A DNA stretch of 64,000 nt from Planctomycetota bacterium (GTDB lineage Bacteria; Planctomycetota; Planctomycetia; Pirellulales; UBA1268). The notes under the pieces are model-generated. The model searched no databases. It had not been told where the DNA came from and worked only from the letters and a program-made list of their open reading frames with translations. Made by a program: the position numbers and the translations under genes. Numbering within the stretch: the first letter of the stretch is position 1; every line of letters starts with the position of its first letter. This document shows positions 51,837 through 60,846 of this stretch, one piece after another. The DNA lies in the NCBI GenBank assembly GCA_016872555.1, contig VGZO01000012.1, positions 1 to 64,000 on the forward strand, read 5' to 3'.

Positions 51837-53072
51837 ATGGCTGAGCGCAAGAAAATGACGGTGGCGGAGATCCTTGCAGCCGCCCGCGCCGGGAAGGGGG
51901 GCGACACGCCGGGTGGTCCCGGCCCGACGGAGCCACAGCCACCGGTTTCTCCGGCGGCCGAGACGGCTGATCTATCGACGGAAGGCGAAGCCGCAGCGTT
52001 AAAAGCGAAACCTGCCCCGAAGCCAGCCGCCAAGGCTGCTGCAGGGGGGCGGCCCAGTGTCGCCGACATTCTGGCGATGGCTCGGGCGAAGCAGGGCGCA
52101 CCAGGCCAAGCGGTACCAGGCCAAGCGGTACCAGGCCAAGCGGTACCAGGCCAAGCGGTACCAGGCCAAGCGGTACCAGGCGAAGCGGCTGCAGCACCGG
52201 CAGCCAAGCCGGCGCCCAAGCCCGCTGCGGCGGCCAAGCCCGCGGCAAAGCCGGCCGGCGGAAAAACCGGGCCCAGCGTCACCGCCAAGCCCGCCGCACG
52301 GGACACCGCCAGCATCCTCGCCGCAGCCCGTGCCGGGTCAAAGCCCGGCCCTGTATCGAAGGCCGACGCTCCTGCCGGAGTCAAGGCAGCGCTCTCGGAA
52401 GCGGGTCGTCAGGCACGCGCCGATGCCGCCGGCCCGCGGCGCGACGGTCCGAAGCCGGAAGCTGCCAAGACCGGCCACGACGCGCCCTCACGCACGGCCG
52501 CGCTGAAGACCGCGCCGCCGATGCCGTCGCGTCCGCCGAAGGCGGCCAAGGTCGAGGAGGAGACGGGACGCCGTGGCTTCCTCTCGTTGGCGGTCGGCTC
52601 GTTCATGGCCCTCGGGTTCACCTCACTGGCGGTGACCGGAGGGCTGTTTTCGCTCGGTCTGGCCCGGTTCCTGTTCCCCAACGTGCTCGCCGAGCCGCCG
52701 AGCAGCTTCAAGGTCGGCTTCAAGGAAGGCTTCCCCGCCGGCAAGGTGGAGACGAAGTTCGTCGCGCAGTACGGCGTGTGGGTCGTCAACAGCGACGTCG
52801 GTGGCCAGCAGCAGATCTACGCGTTGAAGACGGTCTGCACCCATCTCGGGTGCACGCCCAACTGGCTCGAGGCCGAGCAGAAGTTCAAGTGCCCGTGCCA
52901 CGGGAGCGGGTTCTACAAGGACGGTGTCAACTTCGAGGGCCCGGCGCCGCGACCGCTCGAACGCTACGCGATCAAGATCGCCGACGACGGTCAGTTGGAG
53001 GTCGACAAGAGCAAGGCTTTCCAAGAGGAGCTCGGTCAGTGGAACGACCCTTCGTCGTACGTTCCGGTGTGA
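51837..53072 (+). CDS. Respiratory Rieske iron-sulfur protein with long repetitive N-terminal arm
   Basis: 411 residues, about twice the usual length. The first ~245 residues are an Ala/Pro/Lys-rich arm with three copies of an ILAxARA motif (VAEILAAARAGK at about 9-20, VADILAMARAKQ at about 75-86, ASILAAARAGS at about 158-168) and five tandem GQAVP units (90-114). One transmembrane helix follows (AVGSFMALGFTSLAVTGGLF). The Rieske domain then has CTHLGCTPNW (Cys334, Cys339) and CPCHGSGFYKDG (Cys352, Cys354, His355), with the disulfide Cys pair conserved. It transfers electrons from quinol in the cytochrome bc-type complex encoded next. Confidence 0.93.
   Translation: MAERKKMTVAEILAAARAGKGGDTPGGPGPTEPQPPVSPAAETADLSTEGEAAALKAKPAPKPAAKAAAGGRPSVADILAMARAKQGAPGQAVPGQAVPGQAVPGQAVPGQAVPGEAAAAPAAKPAPKPAAAAKPAAKPAGGKTGPSVTAKPAARDTASILAAARAGSKPGPVSKADAPAGVKAALSEAGRQARADAAGPRRDGPKPEAAKTGHDAPSRTAALKTAPPMPSRPPKAAKVEEETGRRGFLSLAVGSFMALGFTSLAVTGGLFSLGLARFLFPNVLAEPPSSFKVGFKEGFPAGKVETKFVAQYGVWVVNSDVGGQQQIYALKTVCTHLGCTPNWLEAEQKFKCPCHGSGFYKDGVNFEGPAPRPLERYAIKIADDGQLEVDKSKAFQEELGQWNDPSSYVPV
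52101..52190. repeat. 15 bp tandem repeat inside the Rieske gene
   Basis: Five identical units of CCAGGCCAAGCGGTA (52101-52175) and one degenerate sixth unit (52176-52190) encode the GQAVP array. Perfect identity at the DNA level points to recent slippage and probable length variation between strains. Confidence 0.92.
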
Positions 53073-53203
53073 GCGCTTCCGGTCGTTCCGCACGGAACGA
53101 CCGGCGGGCCGGTGGCGGCGACCGGCGGCAGTGACCCGACCTGCGGACATCCGATTCCCGCAGCACGTGACAGTTCAACCCGATCAGCGAGACCACCCGA
53201 TCC

Positions 53204-53977
53204 ATGGCCATCGGCGAGACGATCCGCAACTCCCAGATTTGGAAGAGCATCTTCCGCCACCCGATGCCGCTCGACCGGCGGAATCGGATCGTGGTCATGC
53301 TCACCAACTTTTTCCTCCACCTCCACCCGGTGTCGATCAAGAAGCAGGGGATCGCCCTGTCGTTCACATGGTGCATGGGTGGGGTGACGTTCTTCCTGTT
53401 CCTCGTCGAGACGGTCACCGGCGTGCTGCTGATGTTCTATTACCGGCCCACGCTCGAATGGGCCTACAACGACATCCTCGCCCTCCGCGACGTGACCAGC
53501 CTCGGCATCCTCCGCGAGCTCCATCGCTGGGGGGCGCACGCGATGGTGATCACCACCTGGCTCCACATGTACCGGGTATTCCTCACCGGCAGCTACAAGC
53601 CGCCGCGTGAGTTCAACTGGGTGATCGGGGTGATCCTGCTGTTGCTCACGCTCCTGTTGTCGTTCACCGGTTACCTGCTCCCCTGGGATCAGCTGGCGAT
53701 CTGGGCGATCACCGTCGGGTCCAACATGGCCCGTGCGACGCCGTTCCTCGGCTACGAGGGCCCCGGGCAGCAACTCCTGACCGTCGGCGGGATCGACATG
53801 ATCACCGACGGCTCCGATGCCCGGTTCGGCCTCCTCGGCGCCCGATTCGTCGGCGAGGAGACGCTCAACCGGTTCTACGTCCTGCACTGCATCGCGATCC
53901 CGCTGGCGGTGGCGCTGCTGCTGGCGATCCACTTTTGGCGCGTACGAAAGGACGGCGGGATCAGCGGACCGCTGTGA
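53204..53977 (+). CDS. Cytochrome b, N-terminal (b6-type) subunit
   Basis: 257 residues with four transmembrane helices, the size and plan of cytochrome b6. Heme-b His pairs lie in [20 protein letters not shown] (helix B) and in [20 protein letters not shown] (helix D). [20 protein letters not shown] forms the Qo-side cd region. It binds two b hemes and carries electrons across the membrane. Gap of 131 bp after the Rieske gene and 12 bp before the second cytochrome b gene. Confidence 0.94.
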   Translation: MAIGETIRNSQIWKSIFRHPMPLDRRNRIVVMLTNFFLHLHPVSIKKQGIALSFTWCMGGVTFFLFLVETVTGVLLMFYYRPTLEWAYNDILALRDVTSLGILRELHRWGAHAMVITTWLHMYRVFLTGSYKPPREFNWVIGVILLLLTLLLSFTGYLLPWDQLAIWAITVGSNMARATPFLGYEGPGQQLLTVGGIDMITDGSDARFGLLGARFVGEETLNRFYVLHCIAIPLAVALLLAIHFWRVRKDGGISGPL

Positions 53978-53989
53978 ACCCCGACAGTC

Positions 53990-55315
53990 ATGCATTCAAA
54001 CGGCCAATTTCTCAAAGACGTCGCCGGCTTCCTCGGGTCGTACTACACCAGCCTGGCGTTGATGAACGCCGTGGCGGCGTACCTGCTGTGGCGGCGGTCG
54101 AAGCAACCGGCGTTGGCGCTGGCGTGGACGGTGTTCTCGGCGGCGATGATGATCCTCGCCGGCCTCGCGCTGTCGGGGGAGGAACGCCTCGTCCCGAAGC
54201 TGCCGAGTGCGGTCACGTCGCTGGTCAACCAGCTTTCCGGGCCGGTGCTCTACACGCTCGGCACGACCGCGCTGCTGACGGTGCTGTTCGTGTTCCGGAG
54301 GTTCTTCGTCAAGCCGATGGTGGCATGGACGATCCTCAACGGCATGCTGCTGCTGATGGGCCTGTCGATGGCCGACGCGAACTTCGCCTCGATCGTCATG
54401 AAGCCCGACAACGTTCCGATCGTCGGGCTGGTGTTCCTGCTCGCGTTCTTCACCTGGGTGGCGACCAAGCAGGCCGTGGTCAATGACGATCGCATCGCCC
54501 AGGGCCTGCCGCCGTTGGAGAAACTCGACGACGAAAAGGTTCTCGTGTGGCCCGATCTGGTCTACACCGAACTGATCTGCATGGTCGCCGTGTCGGCGTT
54601 CCTGTTGGTGTGGGCGATCTTCCTCCCCGCGCCTCTGGAAGAGCCGGCCTCGAGCGTCAAGACGCCCAATCCCTCGAAGGCGCCGTGGTACTTCCTCGGC
54701 CTCCAGGAGATGCTCGTCTATTTCGACCCATGGTACGCGGGGGTCGTGCTGCCGAGCCTGGTGATCTTCGGGCTGATGGCGATGCCGTATCTCGACTTCA
54801 ACAAGAAAGGCAACGGCTACTACTCGATCGCCGAGCGGAAGTTCAGCTACCTGACGTTCCAGTTCGGGTTTCTCGAGCTGTGGATCACGTTGATCATCCT
54901 CGGGACGTTCCTCCGCGGGCCGAATTGGAACTTCTTCGGGCCCTTCGAGTATTGGAGCCCGTACAAGGTCGAGGTCCTCAATAACGTCGACCTGCCGCAG
55001 ATGTTCTGGGTCAACCTGCTCGACCGGCCTCTGCCGCGGGCGCCGCAGGGCTCCGGGACGCTCGCTCAGATCGGCTACATCCTCCTCCGCGAGGCTCCGG
55101 GACTGCTCCTGCTGGGGGCCTATCTGGTGATCCTCCCGCCGCTGCTGGCTGTCACGGTGTTCCGCGGGTTCTTCGCCCAGATGGGTTTCATCCGCTACAT
55201 GGTGATGTCCAACTTGATGCTGCTGATGTTGTCGTTGCCCCTGAAGATGATTCTCCGCTGGACGTTGAACCTGAAATACCTGGTTTGCATTCCGGAGTTC
55301 TCGCTGAATTTTTAG
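53990..55315 (+). CDS. Cytochrome b C-terminal subunit (subunit IV-like) with extra membrane domain
   Basis: 441 residues; b6f subunit IV has about 160. The subunit IV-like part is roughly residues 185-340: VWPDLVYTELICMVAVSAFL, PNPSKAPWYFLGLQEMLVYF and GVVLPSLVIFGLMAMPYLDF. The quinol-site PEWY motif reads APWY, as I recall for several non-model bc complexes. The N-terminal ~185 residues add about four transmembrane segments (SLALMNAVAAYLLWRRSKQP, TVFSAAMMILAGLAL, LYTLGTTALLTVLFVF), and two or three more follow the core. The extra helices have no counterpart in textbook bc1 or b6f complexes. Confidence 0.87.
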   Translation: MHSNGQFLKDVAGFLGSYYTSLALMNAVAAYLLWRRSKQPALALAWTVFSAAMMILAGLALSGEERLVPKLPSAVTSLVNQLSGPVLYTLGTTALLTVLFVFRRFFVKPMVAWTILNGMLLLMGLSMADANFASIVMKPDNVPIVGLVFLLAFFTWVATKQAVVNDDRIAQGLPPLEKLDDEKVLVWPDLVYTELICMVAVSAFLLVWAIFLPAPLEEPASSVKTPNPSKAPWYFLGLQEMLVYFDPWYAGVVLPSLVIFGLMAMPYLDFNKKGNGYYSIAERKFSYLTFQFGFLELWITLIILGTFLRGPNWNFFGPFEYWSPYKVEVLNNVDLPQMFWVNLLDRPLPRAPQGSGTLAQIGYILLREAPGLLLLGAYLVILPPLLAVTVFRGFFAQMGFIRYMVMSNLMLLMLSLPLKMILRWTLNLKYLVCIPEFSLNF

Positions 55316-55387
55316 CGCCGGGCTTTTGCTTCGCGCCCGGTTTACGACCGACCGAAAGGCGATACAGCGCCGGGCTTGGCGCCCGGC
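55316..55387 (+). repeat. Two direct-repeat hairpins between cytochrome b and multiheme genes
   Basis: GCGCCGGGCTT occurs at 55315-55325 and 55367-55377. Each is followed by its complement (GCCCGG at 55335-55340; GCCCGGC at 55381-55387), giving two GC-rich stem-loops in a 111 bp gap. The first stem begins at the stop codon. They could protect the upstream mRNA end or cause partial termination, setting a ratio between cytochrome b and the giant cytochrome. There is a short TTTA after the first hairpin but no strong U-run. Confidence 0.65.
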
Positions 55388-55426
55388 TGACCGTCAATCA
55401 CCCCTTGGGCACCTGCGCCTCAAACC

Positions 55427-58400
55427 ATGCCTGCCACAGAACAGACCTGGCGCGACTTGAAGGTTCTGCACGTGGTCTTCGGGCTCACCGCCCTCGGACT
55501 GCTGGCTTCGACCGTGGCGATGCTGGTCGCCGACCACAACCGGCCATGGAAGAAGTACCAGCGCGAATTCCGCGCGCTGGAGACATGGTCGGCCCAGGCG
55601 CGGGTGGTCGAGCAGGGATCGCAGGAGTATGCCGACGAGTCGGAAAAACTGGCGTCTGTCCTTGCCGAGGCGCGCCAGGCCCCGATCGACCAGACCCTCG
55701 TCGAGCGGTTCGTCGCCCGCGCCCGCGAGGTCGACGAAGACCGCGAGGCTGCCGACCGGGTCCAACTCGACGTCGACGGGCTGGCGCGGCAGAGCGATGC
55801 CGGGCAGCGCCTCGCGCTGCGTGGCGACTTGCTCACTCGGATGCGCGATATCGCCAAGCGGGCCCGTTTCCGTGAGGACCAGGCCGCAGGCCAGCTGAAG
55901 CTGCGAAAGGCGGAGCTCGACAAGAACCGCGCCGACTACGAGCTCGCCGTCGCCGACGGCGCCGAGCAAGCACGGCTCGATTCTTTGCTGGCCCGGGCGG
56001 ACAAGAAGCGCGAGGAGGTGGGCGCGGCGACGCTCGCCAGCCAGGCTTCCAACACGCACCGCAAGGAGCTCGAGGCGCTCGTCCGCGAGATGACCCGCGA
56101 CGAGGATGCCGCCGCGAAGGCGTTGGCCGATCACCGTTCGCAGCTGGAGCAGCTTTCGAAGACCGTCAAGGAACGGGCGCCCAACTACGGCAAGACGCTT
56201 CTCGAGATGCCGGTGCTCGACGCCTTCAACGGGCCGTTGCGCGTCGACCAGATCTGGCTGCCGCAGCTGACTCTCAACAACAATTTCCGCGATGTGGCCC
56301 GGTTCGACCGCTGCACGACCTGCCACAAGGGGATCGAGAAGTCGGCGCCTGGTTCGTCGCACGATCCCGCCTACCCGCACGCCGAAACTGTCGCGCTCAC
56401 GCTGGCGACTCCGTCGTCGGCCGACTCGGCCGGCGGAGGCGGGGATGCCGCAGCCCGGCTCGAGGCCGTCTACGGTTTCGGCCTCGCTGACCGCGGGCTG
56501 TTTGAAGCCGATGACGCGACCGTGAATTTCGTCCGCCGCGAGTCCCCCGCGGCCATGGCCGGGCTGCAGACCGGCGACGTCATCGAAGCGATCGCCGGTG
56601 GCCGGATGCTCGGCGACGGGATGGTCGCCGCGGCGCTTCTCGAGTCACCGGTCTGGGGCAAACCCGTGACGCTGACCGTGCGCCGCGGCGTGCCGCAGCC
56701 GTATGCGAGCCATCCGCGTCTCGACCTGTTCGTCGGCTCGACCAGCCCCCATCCGATGCAGCCGTTCGGCTGCACGATCTGCCACCAGGGGCAGGGGAGC
56801 GCAACGAGTTTCAAGTGGGCCTCGCACACCCCCGACTCGCCGAAGGAAGCGCGGGCCTGGCACGACGACCATGGCTGGTTCAACAACCACCACTGGATTC
56901 TGCCGATGCTCCCGGAGCGGTTCGAGGAGTCGAGCTGCCTGAAATGCCATCACCAGGTCGTCGACCTGGAGCCGTCGGAGCGTTTTCCGGAGCCCCCGGC
57001 TCCCAAGCTCGTCGAGGGCTACCACCTCGTCAGGCAGTACGGCTGCTACGGCTGCCACGAGATCAACGGCTGGGCCGGACCCGACAAGCGGATCGGCCCC
57101 GACATGCGGCTGGCACCGAATTATCACGAGGTCGCCGCGGCGATCGCCGCCGATCCGACGCTCGACCGGTCCGATGACGGGGCGCAGCTGAAGCGCTGGG
57201 CCGAGGAGGTCGAGCGCAGTCCGGACGGCCGGCAGGCCCGCGATCGGCTCCGGCAGGCGATCGAGCGCGACGCCCTCGCCGGCGGGGACTCGGTCCTCTC
57301 CGACCGCACCCACCAACTCGCGGCCCTGCTCAAGGACCCCGAAACTCCGGGAACGTTTGCCAAGGTCGGGCCGAGCCTGCGGCATGTTTCCTCGAAGGTC
57401 GGTTTCGACTGGCTCTACTCCTGGTTGCGAAACCCGCAGGATTTCCGGCCGTCGACCAAGATGCCGCGATTCTTCGGGCTCTGGGATCACCTGTCGGGCA
57501 AGGGCCTGGCCGAGTCAGAGCGCTACGAGCCGATCGAAATTCGGTCGATGATCGCCTACCTGTCCAGCGTCAGCCAACCGTTCGACTACGTCGAGCCCCC
57601 GGCGGGGATCACGGCGCCGGCTGATCCGGAACGCGGGCGCAAGGTCGTCGAGGTCCGCGGCTGCCTCGCCTGCCATCAGCACGCCGAGTTCCCCGGAGCG
57701 AGGAGCACCCACGGCCCGAACCTGTCGCGGATCGGCGCCAAGGCCGCGTCGCATCCCGACGGCGCCAAGTGGCTCTACTCGTGGCTCCGCGAGCCGGCCC
57801 GGTATCACCCGCGGACGATCATGCCGAACGTCCTTCTCGAGCCGGTGACGCTCGCCGACGGCACGGTCAGCGATCCGGCCGCCGATGCGACAGCCTGGCT
57901 GCTCGGCTCGACGGAGGGTTGGACGCCGTCCGACATCCCCGCCGCCGGTTCGCTCACCGATGAACAGCGCGCTGCCACCAACGAACTGGCGCTGATGTAT
58001 CTGAAGGACCGGTTCCCGGCGGCCCGTGCCGAGCGCGTTCTGGCCGAGGGTATCCCCGCCGATCAGGCAGTCATCCAGGGTGACGAGCGGATGCTCGTCG
58101 GGATGACGGGCGCCGACCGAGAGGCCCGGCTCCTCGAGTACGTCGGCAAGAAGACGATCGCCAAGCTCGCCTGCTCGGCGTGCCACGACATCCCCGGGTT
58201 CGAGGATGCGAAAGCCGCCGGCGCGGCACTGGCTGACTGGGGGCGCAAGGAATCGTCGAAGATCGCCTTCGAGCAGGTCGCCCACTACGTGATGCACCAA
58301 CTCGAGCACGGCGGCGGGCACGGCCACGGCTCGCCCGGCGGCATGCATCACGGCCATGACGCCCATGGCGACGGCGCGGGTTCGCGGGCGTCGGCCGAGG

Positions 58401-59959
58401 GCGCTGCCGGTGCCACCGGGGTGTCGGGCGTAGGCCTCGGTGACGACGGCCCATTGGCACCGGACCTCGCCTATGCGGCACCCCCGGAGCGGCACGTCGA
58501 CCCGGAGTCGCTCGACCCCGACACCGGGTTTTTCCTCGAGAAGCTTCTCGCCCACGAGCGCGAGGGGTTCCTCTGGCAGAAGCTGCGTGCCCCGCGGAGC
58601 TACGACTACAAGAAAGCCGAGAACAAGTCGTACAACGAACGCTACCGGATGCCGCAGTTCCCGTTCGACGCCAAGCAGCGCGAAGCAGTGATGACGTTCG
58701 TCCTCGGACTGGTTTCGGAGCCTCCGGCTGCACAGTACGTCCATCGCCCGGATCCGCGCGAGCAGGCCCGGCTCGACGGCCTCGTGGCGGCCGAGAAATA
58801 CAACTGCAGCGGGTGCCACATCCTCCAGATGGACCGCTGGGACCTGCGCTACGCCCCGGAATCGCTCGGTAGCGTCGAGCTACCGGCGGACTACCCGTTC
58901 CTCTCCCCCCACTTCACCCCCGACGAGGTGTCGCGGTCGCTCGCCGTCGACCGTCGCGGGCGACGCCAGGCGCGGATCACCGGCATGCCGGTGCTCGATC
59001 CGGCGACGGGGAAGACGCAGTATGTGGACGAGGACGGGGTCGCGATCGAGGAGGGTGACACCGAGTCGGTCCCCCACCTGCCGATCATGCTCTGGAAAGA
59101 CGTGCTCGTCGACGGCGAGCCGCGGATCGTCGGCGGCCAAAGCCTCTCGGTGCCGGTGGCGGCACTGCGTGAAGGGAAGCACTATCCGGCGAACGGCGGC
59201 GATCTGGCTCGGTTGCTCTACCCGACCGTGATCGCCGACGAGAAGCAGATCAACCCCAACGTCAAGGCCGAGGATGCCTGGGGCTGGTTGCCGCCCCCGC
59301 TGGTCGGAGAGGGTCGGAAGGTGCAGTCGGACTGGCTCCACCGATTCCTGCTCAACCCGGGGATGATCCGGCCGTCCGCCGTGTTGCGGATGCCGAAGTT
59401 CAACTTCCACGCCTCGGAGGCGACGGCGCTGGTCAACTACTTCGCCGCCGTCGACGGAGCCGACTATCCGTACGTCTACGATCCGCGGCTCGACGACTCG
59501 TCGCTCGCCGCCAAGGAGCAGGGGTATCCGGGGCACCTCGACGGTGCGATGAAGATCGTCACCAACACCAACTACTGCGTGAAGTGCCACCTTGTCGGTG
59601 GGTACACGCCGCCGGGAAATCCCAAGGCTCTCGCCCCGCAACTCGCCGACGTCCACAAGCGGCTCCGTCCCGGCTACGTGCACGACTGGATCGCCAATCC
59701 GAAGCGGTTCCTGCCCTACACGGGAATGCCGGTGAACATCCCGTTCGACAAGCCGGTGAGTCAGGATCTCTACAAGGGCACGAGCGACCAGCAGGTCGAC
59801 GCGCTCACCGATCTGCTCATGCACTTCGACGCCTTCGCCAAGCAGGGATTGTCGCTGGAGGCCTACCTGCGCCAGCAACCACCCGCGACCGACGCGGCGC
59901 CGGCGGCGAAGACGCAGTCCCCCGATCGGACCGCTCCCACGGGAGTGAACGGCGGCTAG
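55427..59959 (+). CDS. Giant eight-CxxCH multiheme cytochrome c with coiled coil and PDZ-like insert
   Basis: 1510 residues. An N-terminal transmembrane anchor (VLHVVFGLTALGLLASTVAM) is followed by a ~200-residue charged coiled coil (about 45-255). Eight heme c motifs follow: CTTCH (about 296), CTICH (449), CLKCH (504), CYGCH (540), CLACH (746), CSACH (916), CSGCH (1127) and CVKCH (1384). Between the first and second is a PDZ-like segment (VNFVRRESPAAMAGLQTGDV, about 365-425). A His/Met-rich stretch lies near 961-985 (HGGGHGHGSPGGMHHGHDAH). It probably replaces cytochrome c1 as the electron acceptor of the bc-type complex and wires it to downstream carriers. I know of no standard family with this full architecture outside planctomycetes. 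Confidence 0.88.
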   Translation: MPATEQTWRDLKVLHVVFGLTALGLLASTVAMLVADHNRPWKKYQREFRALETWSAQARVVEQGSQEYADESEKLASVLAEARQAPIDQTLVERFVARAREVDEDREAADRVQLDVDGLARQSDAGQRLALRGDLLTRMRDIAKRARFREDQAAGQLKLRKAELDKNRADYELAVADGAEQARLDSLLARADKKREEVGAATLASQASNTHRKELEALVREMTRDEDAAAKALADHRSQLEQLSKTVKERAPNYGKTLLEMPVLDAFNGPLRVDQIWLPQLTLNNNFRDVARFDRCTTCHKGIEKSAPGSSHDPAYPHAETVALTLATPSSADSAGGGGDAAARLEAVYGFGLADRGLFEADDATVNFVRRESPAAMAGLQTGDVIEAIAGGRMLGDGMVAAALLESPVWGKPVTLTVRRGVPQPYASHPRLDLFVGSTSPHPMQPFGCTICHQGQGSATSFKWASHTPDSPKEARAWHDDHGWFNNHHWILPMLPERFEESSCLKCHHQVVDLEPSERFPEPPAPKLVEGYHLVRQYGCYGCHEINGWAGPDKRIGPDMRLAPNYHEVAAAIAADPTLDRSDDGAQLKRWAEEVERSPDGRQARDRLRQAIERDALAGGDSVLSDRTHQLAALLKDPETPGTFAKVGPSLRHVSSKVGFDWLYSWLRNPQDFRPSTKMPRFFGLWDHLSGKGLAESERYEPIEIRSMIAYLSSVSQPFDYVEPPAGITAPADPERGRKVVEVRGCLACHQHAEFPGARSTHGPNLSRIGAKAASHPDGAKWLYSWLREPARYHPRTIMPNVLLEPVTLADGTVSDPAADATAWLLGSTEGWTPSDIPAAGSLTDEQRAATNELALMYLKDRFPAARAERVLAEGIPADQAVIQGDERMLVGMTGADREARLLEYVGKKTIAKLACSACHDIPGFEDAKAAGAALADWGRKESSKIAFEQVAHYVMHQLEHGGGHGHGSPGGMHHGHDAHGDGAGSRASAEGAAGATGVSGVGLGDDGPLAPDLAYAAPPERHVDPESLDPDTGFFLEKLLAHEREGFLWQKLRAPRSYDYKKAENKSYNERYRMPQFPFDAKQREAVMTFVLGLVSEPPAAQYVHRPDPREQARLDGLVAAEKYNCSGCHILQMDRWDLRYAPESLGSVELPADYPFLSPHFTPDEVSRSLAVDRRGRRQARITGMPVLDPATGKTQYVDEDGVAIEEGDTESVPHLPIMLWKDVLVDGEPRIVGGQSLSVPVAALREGKHYPANGGDLARLLYPTVIADEKQINPNVKAEDAWGWLPPPLVGEGRKVQSDWLHRFLLNPGMIRPSAVLRMPKFNFHASEATALVNYFAAVDGADYPYVYDPRLDDSSLAAKEQGYPGHLDGAMKIVTNTNYCVKCHLVGGYTPPGNPKALAPQLADVHKRLRPGYVHDWIANPKRFLPYTGMPVNIPFDKPVSQDLYKGTSDQQVDALTDLLMHFDAFAKQGLSLEAYLRQQPPATDAAPAAKTQSPDRTAPTGVNGG

Positions 59960-60075
59960 AGTTCCCTGGTGGGATTCCACCGGCAGGAGTTCACGAGATG
60001 GTCGTGGCACCTCGAGCGCCGTTCCCGCGATCCCCGTCCATGACCAATCGCGATCCGCACTTCCGGAGATTCGCC

Positions 60076-60846
60076 ATGAACCGTCGACTCGTCACCAGTC
60101 TCGCCCTGGTCCTGTTCACCGGAGTCGGTTCCGTCCGCGCCGACGACTGGGGCACGATCAGCGGCCGGTTCGTGTTCGGCGGTGCCAAGCCGACCGCCTC
60201 CGACATCAAGGCCGACAAGGATGTCGAGGTATGCGGCAAGCACAAGCTCCTCAACGAAGAGCTCGTCGTCGGTGCCGATGGCGGCGTCGCGAACGTGGTC
60301 GTCTTCGTCCGCGACAAAGACATCAAGATCCATCCTGACCTCGCGGCCACGAAGAACACCCCGGTCACGCTCGACAACAAGGACTGCCGGTTCGAGCCGC
60401 ACGTGGCCGTCGTCCAGACGGGTCAGCCGCTGGTCCTGAAGAACTCCGACACCATCGGCCACAACAGCAACGTCGCGACGATCAAGAACAGCCCCTCCAA
60501 CAGCCTGATTCCGGCCGGTGGCGATTCGAAGGTCACTTTCAACGCCGAGGAGGCGATCCCCGCCCAAGTGACCTGCAACATCCACCCGTGGATGAAGGCC
60601 TGGCTCGTGGTCCGGCCGAATCCCTATGCCGCCGTCTCCAAGCCGGACGGCTCGTTCGAGATCAAGGGCCTGCCGGCCGGTGAGGTTGAGCTGCAGCTGT
60701 GGCACGAGAAGGCCGGCTACATCGGCGAGATCAAGGTCGGTGGCAAGTCGGATAAGACAGCGAAGGGCCGGAAGAAGGTCACCGTCAAGGCCGGTGAAAA
60801 CGCCATGGGAGACATCACGCTCGATGCGAGCCTGTTCAAGAAGTGA
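60076..60846 (+). CDS. Exported cupredoxin-like copper protein, paralogue 1
   Basis: 256 residues from the ATG at 60076 with GGAG upstream and a signal peptide (LVTSLALVLFTGVGSVRA). A beta-sandwich contains candidate type 1 copper ligands: His in SDTIGHNSNVATI and Cys, His and Met in VTCNIHPWMKAWL. After it, PDGSFEIKGLPAGEVELQLW and HEKAGYIGEI resemble a carboxypeptidase-regulatory-like beta domain. It is probably a periplasmic electron carrier or copper donor near the oxidase. Its paralogue starts inside its last 23 bases. Confidence 0.83.
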   Translation: MNRRLVTSLALVLFTGVGSVRADDWGTISGRFVFGGAKPTASDIKADKDVEVCGKHKLLNEELVVGADGGVANVVVFVRDKDIKIHPDLAATKNTPVTLDNKDCRFEPHVAVVQTGQPLVLKNSDTIGHNSNVATIKNSPSNSLIPAGGDSKVTFNAEEAIPAQVTCNIHPWMKAWLVVRPNPYAAVSKPDGSFEIKGLPAGEVELQLWHEKAGYIGEIKVGGKSDKTAKGRKKVTVKAGENAMGDITLDASLFKK

